In this document: piece after piece, positions 51,074 through 63,418 of the stretch
Numbering within the stretch: the stretch's first letter is position 1
Layout of the letters: every line of letters begins with the position of its first letter
Source: Candidatus Kosakonia sp. 282A-S69
Lineage (GTDB): Bacteria > Pseudomonadota > Gammaproteobacteria > Enterobacterales > Enterobacteriaceae
Reading direction: 5' to 3'
Length of the DNA stretch: 64,000 bases
NCBI RefSeq assembly: GCF_029433855.1
Contig: NZ_JAROAU010000003.1
Location: forward strand, 1,934,584-1,998,583
The notes under the pieces: model-generated
Told to the model about the DNA's origin: nothing
Database searches by the model: none
Seen by the model: only the letters and a program-made list of their open reading frames with translations
Translations under genes and position numbers: made by a program

Positions 51074-53461
51074 TCAATCCCTCAATGATGCCTGGAATCG
51101 CTCTTTTAATGCCTCTACACATCTGGCAACGGTAGCGGCAATCTCCTCTTCTTCGAGTGTACGGCCGGTATCCTGAAGGATCAGACTGATGGCAAGGCTT
51201 TTCGACCCTTCCACGACGCCCTTACCGCGGTACACGTCAAACAAGTTTACGCCAACTACCTGATTTGCGCCAACTTTCTTACATTCAGCCAAAACATCTG
51301 CTGCGGGTACATTTTCATTGACCACAACAGCGATGTCGCGGCGGTTCGCCGGGAAGCGAGAAATCTCCTGAGCCTGAGGCACGGCGCGGTCTGCAAGGGC
51401 ATTCCACTCCAGCTCAAACACCAGTGTGCGGCCGTTGAGATCAAGCTTACGTTCCAGCTCCGGATGCACCACACCGATAAAGCCAATGCGCTTATCTTTC
51501 AGATAAATCGCGGCAGATTGACCCGGATGCAGCGCCGGATTGGTCTCAGCGCGGAACTCAATAGCCTCTAACTTGCCGGTCAAATCCAGCACAGACTCCA
51601 GATCGCCTTTCAGATCGAAGAAGTCAACGCTGCTTTTCGCCAGGTCCCAGTGCTCCTCATAACGGTTACCGCAGATGGCGCCCGCCAGCATCACGTCCTG
51701 ACGGATGCCGAGGTTCGCCTGGGTATCCGGTACGAAACGCAGACCGGTTTCGAAAATGCGCACACGGCTCTGCTGACGGTTCTGATTATAGACAATCGTG
51801 CCTAACAGACCTGTCCACAGAGAAAGACGCATTACCGACATCTCGCTGGAGATCGGGCTTGGCAGCACCAGCGCCTCTTCGCCTGGGTGGATCAACTGCT
51901 GCAGTTTCGGGTCAACGAAACTGTAGGTGATCACTTCCTGATAGCCTTTGTCGTTAAGCATAGTTTTCACTCGCTTAAGGGACAAGTTGGCTTCGCGATG
52001 CTCGCCCATCACCAGACCGGCCTGCACCGGCTCGTCAGGAATATTGTTGTAACCGTAGACACGGGCAACCTCTTCCACCAGGTCCTCTTCGATCTCCATA
52101 TCGAAACGCCAGCTCGGCGCCACTGCCAGCCACTCATCCTGGCCTGCGGTCACTTCGCAGCCAAGACGGGTCAGAATATCGCTCACCTGCTCATCGGCGA
52201 TGTGATGACCAATCAGACGGTCCAGCTTGCTGCGACGCAGACGGATCGTAGCGCGTTTCGGTAGCGACGCTTCATCAGTAACGTCAATGACCGGACCCGC
52301 TTCACCGCCGCAAATATCAAGCAGCAGACGCGTGGCACGCTCCATCGCTTTATACTGCAGCTGCGGATCGACGCCGCGCTCATAGCGGTGAGAAGCATCG
52401 GTGTGCAGACCGTGACGACGCGCGCGACCGGTAATAGAGAGCGGATTGAAGAACGCGCACTCCAGCAGAACGTTTTGCGTTTCGCTATTCACACCGGAAT
52501 GCTCACCGCCGAAGATCCCCCCCATCGCCAGCGCGCTGTTCTGATCTGCAATCACCAGCGTGTCACTGCTCAGCTTCGCTTCGTTGCCGTCGAGCAGCAC
52601 CAGCGTTTCGCCCTCTTTCGCCATGCGCACCACAATGCCGCCTTCAAGGCGATCGCTGTCGAAAGCATGCATCGGCTGGCCGAGCTCAAGCAGAACGTAG
52701 TTGGTGACATCCACAACGGCATCGATTGAGCGAATGCCGCAACGACGCAGCTTCTCTTTCATCCACAGCGGCGTCGGGGCGCTGACGTTGATACCTTTGA
52801 CCAGACGGCCCAGGTAGCGCGGGCAGGCCTCTTTCGCTTCGACGACGATTGGCAGCGTATCGTTAATGGTGGCCGCCACCGGCGCGATTTCCGGCTCGCT
52901 CAGCGGGAATTTGTTCAGCACCGCCACGTCGCGGGCAACACCGATAATACCCAGACAATCGGCGCGGTTTGGCGTAACGCTGATTTCGATGGTGTTGTCG
53001 TCAAGCTTCAGGTACTCACGAATATCGGTGCCGATCGGTGCATCTGCCGGCAGTTCAATGATGCCGTTGTGATCGTCGGAAATACCCAGCTCAGAGAAGG
53101 AGCAGAGCATCCCTTCAGAGGGTTCGCCGCGCAATTTTGCCGCTTTGATTTTGAAATCGCCCGGCAGAACCGCACCGACGGTCGCCACGGCCACTTTCAG
53201 CCCGAGACGGCAGTTTGGCGCGCCGCAGACGATATCCAACAGGCGATCGCCGCCCACGTTCACTTTTGTTACGCGCAGTTTGTCGGCGTTCGGGTGCTGG
53301 GCGCACTCCATTACTTCACCAACCACCACGCCATGAAACGCGCCGGCGACCGGTTCAACGCCGTCTACTTCCAGCCCGGCCATGGTGATCTGTCCGGAGA
53401 GCGCTTCGCTATCAATCGCTGGGTTCACCCATTCGCGTAACCACAGTTCACTGAATTTCAT
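51074..53461 (-). CDS. pheT: Phenylalanyl-tRNA synthetase beta chain
   Basis: A 795-residue subunit of the alpha2-beta2 enzyme, full E. coli length. The N-terminal EMAP-like tRNA-binding domain (about 40-150), the B3/B4 editing region (about 210-370), the B5 domain and the C-terminal FDX-ACB tRNA-binding domain ([20 protein letters not shown]) are all visible. It removes mischarged Tyr-tRNA-Phe through the editing site. It lies 14 bases after pheS. Confidence 0.98.
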   Translation of the reverse strand: MKFSELWLREWVNPAIDSEALSGQITMAGLEVDGVEPVAGAFHGVVVGEVMECAQHPNADKLRVTKVNVGGDRLLDIVCGAPNCRLGLKVAVATVGAVLPGDFKIKAAKLRGEPSEGMLCSFSELGISDDHNGIIELPADAPIGTDIREYLKLDDNTIEISVTPNRADCLGIIGVARDVAVLNKFPLSEPEIAPVAATINDTLPIVVEAKEACPRYLGRLVKGINVSAPTPLWMKEKLRRCGIRSIDAVVDVTNYVLLELGQPMHAFDSDRLEGGIVVRMAKEGETLVLLDGNEAKLSSDTLVIADQNSALAMGGIFGGEHSGVNSETQNVLLECAFFNPLSITGRARRHGLHTDASHRYERGVDPQLQYKAMERATRLLLDICGGEAGPVIDVTDEASLPKRATIRLRRSKLDRLIGHHIADEQVSDILTRLGCEVTAGQDEWLAVAPSWRFDMEIEEDLVEEVARVYGYNNIPDEPVQAGLVMGEHREANLSLKRVKTMLNDKGYQEVITYSFVDPKLQQLIHPGEEALVLPSPISSEMSVMRLSLWTGLLGTIVYNQNRQQSRVRIFETGLRFVPDTQANLGIRQDVMLAGAICGNRYEEHWDLAKSSVDFFDLKGDLESVLDLTGKLEAIEFRAETNPALHPGQSAAIYLKDKRIGFIGVVHPELERKLDLNGRTLVFELEWNALADRAVPQAQEISRFPANRRDIAVVVNENVPAADVLAECKKVGANQVVGVNLFDVYRGKGVVEGSKSLAISLILQDTGRTLEEEEIAATVARCVEALKERFQASLRD

Positions 53462-53475
53462 TGTTTCGCCTGCCC

Positions 53476-54619
<1,144 letters not shown>

Positions 54620-54709
54620 GCTTGCATTACCTTAATCGGCTACGTGGCGACGATGGGCTATTGAAAACGCATCACGGCAAAAAGTCAATGTATTGATACT
54701 GTTAAAGCA

Positions 54710-54734
54710 AAAGAGGGAGCCAGGCTCCCTCTCT
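54710..54734 (-). terminator. Terminator after rplT
   Basis: AGAGGGAGCC / GGCTCCCTCT stem followed on the minus strand by TTTTGC, ten bases past the rplT stop. Only partial termination is expected, since pheST may be read from upstream. Confidence 0.75.
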
Positions 54735-54743
54735 TAAACTGGC

Positions 54744-55121
<378 letters not shown>

Positions 55122-55145
55122 TTAAAAAGTTAAAAGGTTAACGAC

Positions 55146-55346
<201 letters not shown>

Positions 55347-55435
55347 TCAATTTCCACTTCGCATTGTTAATAAACGAAACAAAGGCGAACTAAACCCGCG
55401 AGCACGAGGCCCACAGGTTTAATTACTTGATGGCC

Positions 55436-55981
<546 letters not shown>

Positions 55982-57910
55982 TTATTCCTCCAGTTGTTGA
56001 AGACTGCGGCTGCGAATCTCTTGTTGCAGCTTCTCGATAACTTCATTTACGTCAAGGCTACCCAGGTCTTTACCGCGACGGGTACGCACAGCAACTTTGC
56101 CGGCTTCAACCTCTTTGTCACCACAAACAAGCATATAAGGGACACGACGTAAAGTGTGCTCGCGGATTTTAAAGCCTATCTTCTCGTTTCTCAAGTCTGC
56201 TTTTACACGAATGCCTGCATTTTGCAGTTTCTGGGTCAATTCGTTGACATATTCAGACTGTGAATCAGTAATGTTCATGACCACCACCTGCACCGGCGCA
56301 AGCCAGGTTGGGAAGAAGCCAGCAAACTCTTCAGTCAGGATGCCGATAAAGCGCTCCAGCGACCCAAGAATTGCGCGGTGAATCATAACTGGAACCTGAC
56401 GCTCGTTACTTTCGCCCACATAAGAGGCGTTCAGACGAGACGGCAGGGAGAAGTCCAGCTGTACCGTTCCGCACTGCCATGCACGATCGAGGCAGTCATA
56501 AAGGGTAAATTCAATTTTCGGACCGTAGAATGCGCCTTCACCCAGTTGATATTCAAATGGGATATTGTTCTCTTCCAGCGCAACCGCCAGATCCGCCTCA
56601 GCACGATCCCACATCTCGTCGCTACCAATACGTTTCTCGGGACGGGTGGAGAGTTTGACGACGATCTTTTCGAAGCCAAATGTGCTGTACATATCGTAGA
56701 CCATACGGATGCAGGCGTTCACTTCATCGCGAACCTGCTCTTCCGTACAGAAGATGTGCGCATCGTCTTGCGTAAAGCCGCGCACGCGCATCAGACCGTG
56801 TAACGCACCCGAAGGTTCATTACGATGGCAGCTACCGAACTCCGCCATACGCAGCGGCAGATCGCGGTAGGATTTCAACCCCTGGTTGAAAATCTGCACA
56901 TGTCCCGGGCAGTTCATCGGTTTGATGCAGTACTCACGATTCTCCGAGGAGGTCGTAAACATAGCATCTTTGTAGTTGTCCCAGTGGCCGGTTTTTTCCC
57001 ACAGCACACGGTCCATCATGAACGGGCCTTTCACTTCCTGGTACTGATACGCTTTCAGTTTAGAGCGTACGAAAGTTTCCAGTTCGCGGAAAATAGTCCA
57101 GCCATCGTTATGCCAGAAAACCATACCCGGCGCCTCTTCCTGCATATGGTACAGGTCAAGCTGCTTGCCGATTTTACGGTGGTCGCGTTTCGCCGCTTCT
57201 TCCAGACGCAGCAGATAGGCGTTAAGCGCTTTTTTATCGGCCCATGCGGTACCATAAATGCGCTGCAGCATCTTGTTGTTGCTGTCGCCGCGCCAGTAAG
57301 CGCCCGCCGTTTTCATCAGTTTGAAATGGTGGCAGAAACGCATATTCGGTACGTGCGGACCGCGGCACATATCGATGTATTCTTCATGATGATACAAGCC
57401 AGGCTTGTCATCATGGGCAATATTCTCATCAAGAATGGAGACTTTGTAGTTTTCACCGCGTGCGACAAACGTTTCACGCGCTTCCTGCCAGCTTACTTTT
57501 TTCTTGATAACGTCGTAGTTGGATTCGGCCAGCTCGTGCATACGTTTTTCGAGCGCGTCGATATCTTCCTGAGTCAGGGTGTGGTCAAGATCAACGTCGT
57601 AATAGAAGCCGTTGTCGATAACCGGACCAATCGCCATTTTGGTGTGCGGCCACAGCTGTTTAATCGCATGCCCTAACAGGTGCGCACAGGAGTGACGGAT
57701 AATCTCCAGTCCCTCTTCATCCCTGGCGGTAATGATGGCAAGGTTTGCATCACTGTCGATGATATCTGAAGCATCGACCAGTTCACCATTAACTCGACCG
57801 GCGATGCAGGCTTTCGCCAGACCAGGTCCAATATCAAGCGCGACATCCAGGGGGCTTACGGCGTGGTCATAATGGCGTTGGCTGCCATCAGGAAGCGTAA
57901 TTACAGGCAT
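55982..57910 (-). CDS. thrS: Threonyl-tRNA synthetase
   Basis: The 642-residue class II enzyme at full E. coli length. TGS domain (1-62), editing domain with [16 protein letters not shown] and the HxxxH type zinc/editing set, catalytic core with motif 2 ([22 protein letters not shown]) and zinc Cys in KPMNCPGH, and C-terminal anticodon domain. It binds its own mRNA leader and represses translation in E. coli. Confidence 0.98.
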   Translation of the reverse strand: MPVITLPDGSQRHYDHAVSPLDVALDIGPGLAKACIAGRVNGELVDASDIIDSDANLAIITARDEEGLEIIRHSCAHLLGHAIKQLWPHTKMAIGPVIDNGFYYDVDLDHTLTQEDIDALEKRMHELAESNYDVIKKKVSWQEARETFVARGENYKVSILDENIAHDDKPGLYHHEEYIDMCRGPHVPNMRFCHHFKLMKTAGAYWRGDSNNKMLQRIYGTAWADKKALNAYLLRLEEAAKRDHRKIGKQLDLYHMQEEAPGMVFWHNDGWTIFRELETFVRSKLKAYQYQEVKGPFMMDRVLWEKTGHWDNYKDAMFTTSSENREYCIKPMNCPGHVQIFNQGLKSYRDLPLRMAEFGSCHRNEPSGALHGLMRVRGFTQDDAHIFCTEEQVRDEVNACIRMVYDMYSTFGFEKIVVKLSTRPEKRIGSDEMWDRAEADLAVALEENNIPFEYQLGEGAFYGPKIEFTLYDCLDRAWQCGTVQLDFSLPSRLNASYVGESNERQVPVMIHRAILGSLERFIGILTEEFAGFFPTWLAPVQVVVMNITDSQSEYVNELTQKLQNAGIRVKADLRNEKIGFKIREHTLRRVPYMLVCGDKEVEAGKVAVRTRRGKDLGSLDVNEVIEKLQQEIRSRSLQQLEE

Positions 57911-58284
57911 TTCATTTCCTTAATTTGCAGTGGTGCGCCACACGAAAGAGCACATGCAAAATGAGATTTCAAAGATATAACAGCCGCTTAGATAAGTTTT
58001 CTCGCTTCACTCTGCGGAATATGTATCGGGCGGTGATGACCGCACTTTACCCTTACCCGCTGCTGTTAAGTACCCGACAATAGTACACATTTGCACTCGG
58101 TGTTGAAAGGACTAGTGTGATGTGGATCATTTTTGCGCCCTTTTCCATCGCTTTGGAGAGGAGGCACCATCGATCTGCGGTTGCGCAACAAAGGTATTAT
58201 CTGATTTTTCTTTGCCATCTTGACACAACAGGGGTCGAAGCAGTCTATTTGGCTTCCCAACAACTCCTAAACCGCTGATAAATC
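57911..58284 (-). promoter_or_regulatory. thrS leader and promoter region
   Basis: On the minus strand the last part before thrS contains TTTCGTGTGG and GGCGCACCAC, which recall the tRNA-Thr anticodon-like operator arm of E. coli thrS, then AAGGAAATGA as ribosome site. The known E. coli mechanism is translational repression by ThrRS. The remaining upstream bases show no gene on the minus strand that I would accept. Confidence 0.6.
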
Positions 58285-58407
58285 ATGGTAATATTTTATG
58301 TCTTAGCCATTATTCTGTTGATTGCTATTGTTATTTTTGCCTTCTACAAACACAGCAAAGTGAAATATTCGCAAACCCTTCCGGTTTCGCCGAGAAAACG
58401 ACGTTAG
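58285..58407 (+). CDS. Possible 40-residue single-pass membrane protein
   Basis: A short rightward frame: MVIFYVLAIILLIAIVIFAF, then the basic tail YKHSKVKYSQ...RKRR. One clear membrane segment followed by positive charges suggests an inner-membrane peptide with its C-terminus in the cytoplasm. The ribosome site is weak (TGATAAATC). It lies between thrS and fumD. The composition is convincing; expression is unproven and I do not recognise the family. Confidence 0.5.
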   Translation: MVIFYVLAIILLIAIVIFAFYKHSKVKYSQTLPVSPRKRR

Positions 58408-58460
58408 GGCTTTTCGCTTTTTCCGGGCACGCAGCAATGCGTGCCTTGTTGAAACGAGGC

Positions 58461-58673
58461 TCAGGTTTTGAAACCCAGCGCGCGAATCACCTCCTCCATC
58501 GCCGCTTCTGTCAGCGCAGTGCGTTTAATTTTCTGATTAGCCAGCATGGTTCTTATCACACCCGCAATGACAATATGCTTAGGCTCCTGCCCCAGATCAC
58601 GCATCTCAAGCACAACCTTTCCTACTACCCGGCACATCTCATCGTATAACGCTTCATCATTAAGCTTGCCCAT
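58461..58673 (-). CDS. fumD: Fumarase D
   Basis: A 70-residue protein close to E. coli FumD (YdhZ): MCRVVGKVVLEMRDLGQEPK and HIVIAGVIRTMLAN are conserved. FumD has been reported to have fumarase activity although unrelated to FumA-C. In E. coli it lies in the ydhYVWXUT region, so its place beside thrS here differs. The gene has a GGGCGAT-type upstream region and no partner gene. Confidence 0.9.
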   Translation of the reverse strand: MGKLNDEALYDEMCRVVGKVVLEMRDLGQEPKHIVIAGVIRTMLANQKIKRTALTEAAMEEVIRALGFKT

Positions 58674-58844
58674 ATCGCCCGCTTCTCCCCTCTTTTTTCA
58701 TTAGAAAGCCTTGAGTAAAACGCAACTTTCCTTCATGTCAGCCCTTTGCAAGTGTGCCATATCTCAGCAAACGCATAGTCAAAAAGTAAAACAACTTGTT
58801 TTTTATACAGTTGCACAAAGTTAAATTTCCTTATCGATTTACCT

Positions 58845-58872
58845 TAAAGAAACTTACTCCTGTTGCCGATAA
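58845..58872 (+). promoter_or_regulatory. Sigma-28 (FliA) promoter of the orphan flagellin
   Basis: TAAA at 58845-58848 and GCCGATAA at 58865-58872, with 16 bases between, match the flagellar class 3 promoter (TAAA-N15-GCCGATAA). The flagellin start is 38 bases past it. Confidence 0.88.
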
Positions 58873-58909
58873 ATAGAGCATTCGTGGTTTGAATGATATA
58901 GCGACGGTA

Positions 58910-60355
58910 ATGCAAGCGATCAATTACAACGAGATGACGGGATTGAACCTGACGGTTCGAAAAACAACCTCATCGACTCTGCAGGAGTCAATTGAGCGTT
59001 TGTCGTCAGGTTTACGAATTAATGGCGCAAAAGACGATGCGGCAGGCCAGGCCATCGCCAACCGTATGCGCTCAAACAGCAACGCGGACACCGTGGTTTC
59101 CCGTGGGCTGGATGACGCTATCAGCATGGCGCAGACCGCCGATGGCAGCCTGAATACCATTAGCGAACGGCTGATTCGCGCCAAAAGCCTCGCTATCCAG
59201 GCAGGCAACAGTACGCTTTCAGAAAGCGACAGACAGAGCATTCAGAATGAATATAAAAGTATTCTGGATACTATTCAGTCGATTTCTGAAGATACGGAGA
59301 TTTTCGGCACCTACCCGCTGGCAACGGACTCCCCGGAACTACCGCCGGAGCTTATCGGCGATGTCCCGCCGCTGAGCACTAAATTTCCAGTGAAGGGTAC
59401 AGACTATTCGTTCAGCTCCGGGATCGTCTCACTGGCCTATATCCCGGCGGGTGCGAAGAATATCACTCTCACTATCGACTCGCTGGGGTTAGATGACGAT
59501 ATCCAGCTCTTTACACGCGATGGTAAGCATCTGGCGGGCACGCCAATTAACGGCAGCGACCCGGACTACACCTGGAAAAGTCGCGGCATCACGGATTCTG
59601 CGAAGGCAACCAGCCGCGTATTGACCACATCTAACGGTTTTAAGAGTGGTGCCACCTACGATGACTCTCTGCTGATTGAGGGGGGATCATCCTGGGCCTT
59701 AAATGGTAGCGCGACGCTCCCCTACAATGGCATGACCATTAAATACAGTGGTGATGGCGATCGTTACGAGTCTGCTGCGGCTTACAATGACGGCAGCAAT
59801 GGCTCAAACCGCCTTGAGCGATTAACTATTGATAATGTCACCGAAGATCTTGTCGTAATGGTCGTGGGTAGCGGCTCTTTTACCAGCAACCTGACCTGGG
59901 GCGATCTCCCCAAACCGACCATTACGCCGGAAGTGCCACCCAAACAGAGCAGGCCGTGGGAAGTGGTGACCAGTGCTACTGTCGGGGATGAGATCAAATC
60001 AACGACTATCCCAACCACCCCTGCGGATGTTAAATCCCTTGGCTTAACCGGCACGGAACTGCTGTCAGAGAGAACCGCCGGCGTGGCCATGGGCAAGCTC
60101 GATCAGGCGCTGGAGAAAGTGAGTGGTTATCGTGCGCAATATGGCGCTTTTATTAATCGTTTTGAGTCGAACAAAGCGGTGCTGGCCCAGCAGAGTGTTG
60201 CCACGCAGGCGGCAAGAAGCCGGATTGAAGATGCTGATTACGCACTGGAGGCGAGCAAAATGGCGAAAGCGCAACTCTTACAGCAGGGTCAGGATGCCGT
60301 GCTCAAAGTGGCTAACCAGGCGGCGGAGAATATTCTTTCGCTCCTGCGTAGTTGA
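58910..60355 (+). CDS. Orphan flagellin with a large unusual central domain
   Basis: A 481-residue flagellin from the Met at 58910 (MQAINYNEMTGLNLTVRKTT), which aligns with the usual MAQVINTNSLSLL start; a TTG at 58889 is also in frame. The N-terminal D0/D1 part (IERLSSGLRINGAKDDAAGQ) and C-terminal D1/D0 part (IEDADYALEASKMAKAQLLQ) are intact, so it should polymerise. Residues about 130-380 form a beta-rich insert (SLAYIPAGAKNITLTIDSLG; DDDIQLFTRDGKHLAG; two Pro-rich linkers), unlike common variable domains. No flagellar genes adjoin. A sigma-28 promoter precedes it and a terminator follows. Confidence 0.9.
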   Translation: MQAINYNEMTGLNLTVRKTTSSTLQESIERLSSGLRINGAKDDAAGQAIANRMRSNSNADTVVSRGLDDAISMAQTADGSLNTISERLIRAKSLAIQAGNSTLSESDRQSIQNEYKSILDTIQSISEDTEIFGTYPLATDSPELPPELIGDVPPLSTKFPVKGTDYSFSSGIVSLAYIPAGAKNITLTIDSLGLDDDIQLFTRDGKHLAGTPINGSDPDYTWKSRGITDSAKATSRVLTTSNGFKSGATYDDSLLIEGGSSWALNGSATLPYNGMTIKYSGDGDRYESAAAYNDGSNGSNRLERLTIDNVTEDLVVMVVGSGSFTSNLTWGDLPKPTITPEVPPKQSRPWEVVTSATVGDEIKSTTIPTTPADVKSLGLTGTELLSERTAGVAMGKLDQALEKVSGYRAQYGAFINRFESNKAVLAQQSVATQAARSRIEDADYALEASKMAKAQLLQQGQDAVLKVANQAAENILSLLRS

Positions 60356-60455
60356 TGGATTGAGATTTAACCCAAAGCGAGAAGTCTTGTTAGCGCATCT
60401 TTTGCTAATAACGTGTCAGAATGAACGCAGAATCCATATCCAGCCTGGCGAATTT

Positions 60456-60484
60456 AAAAACCGGTACCGCTTTATCCGGTTTTT
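60456..60484. terminator. Bidirectional terminator after the flagellin gene
   Basis: AAAAACCGG - 11 bases - CCGGTTTTT at 60456-60484. It ends the flagellin gene and, on the other strand, the small secreted protein gene. Confidence 0.88.
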
Positions 60485-60516
60485 AAATTAAGCAGCTGAA
60501 ATAACTCAAATACTCT

Positions 60517-60720
60517 TTATTCCCATTCACCGGCCACCAGCGTATGCATATTAAACGCAGCGTCGTTAGATCCTTTTACGGCATGAGCGCCAGGAACCAT
60601 ATTTGAACCTGCTTCGATGGTAGTGATGTGGTTTGTGGATTGTGCAGACGATGCCGCGAATGCGCTGAAAGAGAGCGCGGAAATAACCAGCGCGGCGGCG
60701 GTTGTTTTGATTGTTTTCAT
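60517..60720 (-). CDS. Small secreted protein of unknown function
   Basis: A 67-residue protein with a Sec signal peptide (MKTIKTTAAALVISALSFSA then FAA, cleavage about residue 22). The mature part is only 45 residues, polar, with two His-containing segments (HITTIEAGSNMVPGAHAV; AFNMHTLVAGEWE). The signal resembles those of BhsA/McbA-type periplasmic stress proteins, but the mature domain does not match their fold. Function unknown. Confidence 0.75.
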   Translation of the reverse strand: MKTIKTTAAALVISALSFSAFAASSAQSTNHITTIEAGSNMVPGAHAVKGSNDAAFNMHTLVAGEWE

Positions 60721-60925
60721 GATCGAATTCTCTTACCTGAAATAGATGTAACTGGCCGGGCAGTAAAACGCCCACAACAAGAATTGTAGATCTGGATCAC
60801 ACTTCTGCCCAGTCAATTTATTTAGCCGTTCGTGTCAAATAAACTGAATAGGTTTCTGAGGACGAAGGTGGAGAGAAGGAGCAGGAGATTACCTAAATAA
60901 AATTGAGAGCGCCCTTAACATAAAT

Positions 60926-60952
60926 AAAAACGGGCCGGATAATCCGGCCCGT
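60926..60952 (-). terminator. Terminator after ydiY
   Basis: On the minus strand ACGGGCCGG - ATTAT - CCGGCCCGT followed by T-tract, just past the ydiY stop. Confidence 0.93.
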
Positions 60953-60956
60953 CCAA

Positions 60957-61712
60957 TTAAATTTTATAACCTAAGGTAATCGACGTTCTGCGATCGGTAT
61001 GATCCGGTGCCGATGACGGCGGCTCAGAGTTCCAGGTCACGTTATAGGCAACCTTCAACGCGAAGTGGGAGTTAATCGCCACGTTCAGTGCGGTTTCGGA
61101 GTTGACGGTGGTATCGTCGGCGCCAAACACCGAAACGCCCTGGGTGAACTTCGCATTGTCAGAGAATTGCCACGCGTAAGTGCCAGACGCATAGCCCAGC
61201 GCCGTCGTTTTAGTATCGCCGTTCGTGTACTTGTCATAACGTACACCCGGACCGAATTCGAGACGGAAGCTGTGAACCGGGCCATTCAGGAACTGACGAC
61301 CATAACCGGCGGTTGCGATATCACGAGCGTGATAACCGTTGTACCGATCGGTTAACCAGCTCGCCTGGCCGAACAGGTAGTCGTAGTCAGTCATGTTATA
61401 ACGGCTACGGCCACCAACAGCATACTTCTCAGAAGAACGTTCGTCGTTAGACGAGGTATTACTGGCGTTGCCCCACAGGGACCAGGCCGTAGTATCGCCA
61501 TACCATGTCAGGGTAGAGTCAGCCGTCAAAGAGGAACTCTTTGTGTTACCTGACTGACCGAGATAGCCACCGTTAACGCTACCTTCAAACGGTTTTTTGG
61601 CGGAGGCGGGGTCATCCATGACAGTAAAAACGGTATCATCTGCGACAGCATTCATCGACGCAAGCACGCCCGCAGCCATAACCAGCGCGGGTACTGTCTT
61701 AAAAAGCTTCAT
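60957..61712 (-). CDS. ydiY: Outer-membrane beta-barrel protein YdiY (DUF481)
   Basis: A 251-residue protein with a signal peptide (MKLFKTVPALVMAAGVLASM...AVADD) and repeated amphipathic strands (SVNGGYLGQSGNTKSSSLTA; FRLEFGPGVRYDKY), ending TSITLGYKI with an aromatic/hydrophobic C-terminal strand. The DUF481 family is a putative outer-membrane barrel, reported as acid-inducible in E. coli; its role is unclear. It is divergent from pfkB, as in E. coli. Confidence 0.94.
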   Translation of the reverse strand: MKLFKTVPALVMAAGVLASMNAVADDTVFTVMDDPASAKKPFEGSVNGGYLGQSGNTKSSSLTADSTLTWYGDTTAWSLWGNASNTSSNDERSSEKYAVGGRSRYNMTDYDYLFGQASWLTDRYNGYHARDIATAGYGRQFLNGPVHSFRLEFGPGVRYDKYTNGDTKTTALGYASGTYAWQFSDNAKFTQGVSVFGADDTTVNSETALNVAINSHFALKVAYNVTWNSEPPSSAPDHTDRRTSITLGYKI

Positions 61713-61997
61713 TTTTTTAAATCCGTACAGTAAATGAGACCAACACGGTCCCGGAAACTTTCTTATGGATCAATGACCAACGGTCCGTAGAAAGGTAACA
61801 AATTATAAAAAGACCGCTTAAACATATCAATGAAATCTTATTTGATTTTTTGAATAAGAGAGATCTCAGAATAATTGTTATAGATTCCGAAATATCACCC
61901 CGAAAATAATATCGTATTTAAAATCATACTGTTATTTACTTTCCCTTCCCCGTAAATGGTGCCAGGCTTACTGCACGCTACGTAACAGGAGGTCAAT

Positions 61998-62930
61998 ATG
62001 GTATCGATTTATACGCTAACGCTCGCGCCATCCCTCGATAGCGCGACAATAACGCCGCAAATTTACCCGGAAGGAAAACTGCGTTGCACCTCACCGGTAT
62101 TTGAGCCGGGCGGCGGTGGCATTAACGTTGCGCGCGCCATTGCCCACCTCGGTGGAAAAGCCACCGCGATTTTTCCTGCCGGCGGCGCGACCGGCGAACA
62201 CCTCACTGCCCTGCTCGCCGATGAGCATGTCCCGACCCTCAGCGTGCAGACCGCCGACTGGACGCGACAAAACCTGCATGTGCACGTTGAGGCGAGCGGC
62301 GAGCAGTATCGCTTTGTAATGCCAGGCGCAGCCCTCAGCGAAGATGAGTTCCGCCAGATTGAAGAGAAAGTGCTGACAATAGAGAACGGTGCCATTCTGG
62401 TCATCAGCGGCAGCCTTCCGCCGGGTGTTCAGCTTGAAAAGCTGACGCAGCTGATTACCGTCGCGCAAAAACAGGGAATTCGCTGCATTATTGACAGCTC
62501 AGGCGACGCGCTGGCCGCTGCGCTGGAGATTGGCAATATCGAACTGGTCAAACCCAATCAGAAAGAGCTGAGCGCGCTGGTGGGCCGCCCCCTCAACCAA
62601 CCCCATGACGTGCTGCGTGCGGCGCAGGAGATCATAAACAGTGGCAAAGCGCGTCGCGTAGTGGTCTCGCTGGGGCCGCAAGGGGCGCTGGGAGTAGACC
62701 AGCAGGGCCATGTACAGGTTGTACCGCCGCCGATGAAAAGCCAGAGCACCGTTGGCGCGGGCGACAGCATGGTCGGTGCCATGACGCTTAAGCTTGCCGA
62801 GGATGTCCCGCTCGACGATATGGTGCGCTTCGGCGTCGCGGCCGGCAGTGCGGCCACGATCAATCAGGGCACCCGCCTGTGCGCCAGCGAGGATACGCAG
62901 AAGATCTACGACTATCTACGCGGTGTTTAA
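61998..62930 (+). CDS. pfkB: 6-phosphofructokinase II
   Basis: A 310-residue ribokinase-family enzyme phosphorylating fructose 6-phosphate with ATP. Motifs are GGGGINVARAIAHLGG near residue 37, the allosteric/ATP region KPNQKELSALVG and the catalytic Asp in TVGAGDSMVGAMTLK. It is the minor isozyme in E. coli. Ribosome site AGGAGGTCA. ydiZ follows 92 bases on, as in E. coli. Confidence 0.97.
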   Translation: MVSIYTLTLAPSLDSATITPQIYPEGKLRCTSPVFEPGGGGINVARAIAHLGGKATAIFPAGGATGEHLTALLADEHVPTLSVQTADWTRQNLHVHVEASGEQYRFVMPGAALSEDEFRQIEEKVLTIENGAILVISGSLPPGVQLEKLTQLITVAQKQGIRCIIDSSGDALAAALEIGNIELVKPNQKELSALVGRPLNQPHDVLRAAQEIINSGKARRVVVSLGPQGALGVDQQGHVQVVPPPMKSQSTVGAGDSMVGAMTLKLAEDVPLDDMVRFGVAAGSAATINQGTRLCASEDTQKIYDYLRGV

Positions 62931-63022
62931 GCGGATTAACGCAGCGAGAGCCTCCGGCAGCGGTCGACAAATGTTTGTCGCCGACTATGCTCAAAAAATT
63001 CGCAATAACAATGAGGTGAAGT

Positions 63023-63313
63023 ATGAGTAACGATGGCATCACCCGCTACGTCGTCACGGTGAAATTTCACGATGAGACGTTAACGGATATTAATGAGCTG
63101 AATAACCACTTTACACTTGCGGGCTTTCTTATCACCATGGCGGATGACGATGGCAAGGTGCACGATCTTGGCACCAACACCTTCGGCCTGATTAGTGCCT
63201 TGAGTGAGCAGGAAGTTCATGAGCTTGCCAGCGGCCTCGCAGAGAGTGCCGTCGGGCGAAAAACGGATGTCACGGTTTCCACCTGGGAGACGTGGCGGCA
63301 ACAAGAGCAATAA
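63023..63313 (+). CDS. ydiZ: YdiZ, GhoS-like small protein
   Basis: A 96-residue protein (MSNDGITRYVVTVKFHDETL), the pattern strand-helix-GF-strand-DG-GTNTFGL-helix-TVSTWETW being that of the GhoS/DUF2622 type. GhoS is a sequence-specific RNase; YdiZ itself has only a predicted RNase role. Ribosome site GAGGTGAAGT. The phage gene at 31839-32126 has the same pattern. Confidence 0.9.
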   Translation: MSNDGITRYVVTVKFHDETLTDINELNNHFTLAGFLITMADDDGKVHDLGTNTFGLISALSEQEVHELASGLAESAVGRKTDVTVSTWETWRQQEQ

Positions 63314-63418
63314 ATGCCATCCTGCGTCGTGCGTGCGCCTGGTGTGCGTTAAGTCGAATTTTTTCACAGCTTTAGTGCGCTAACCTAATGATCTGGCTGA
63401 TTACATGGGAGAAATATC

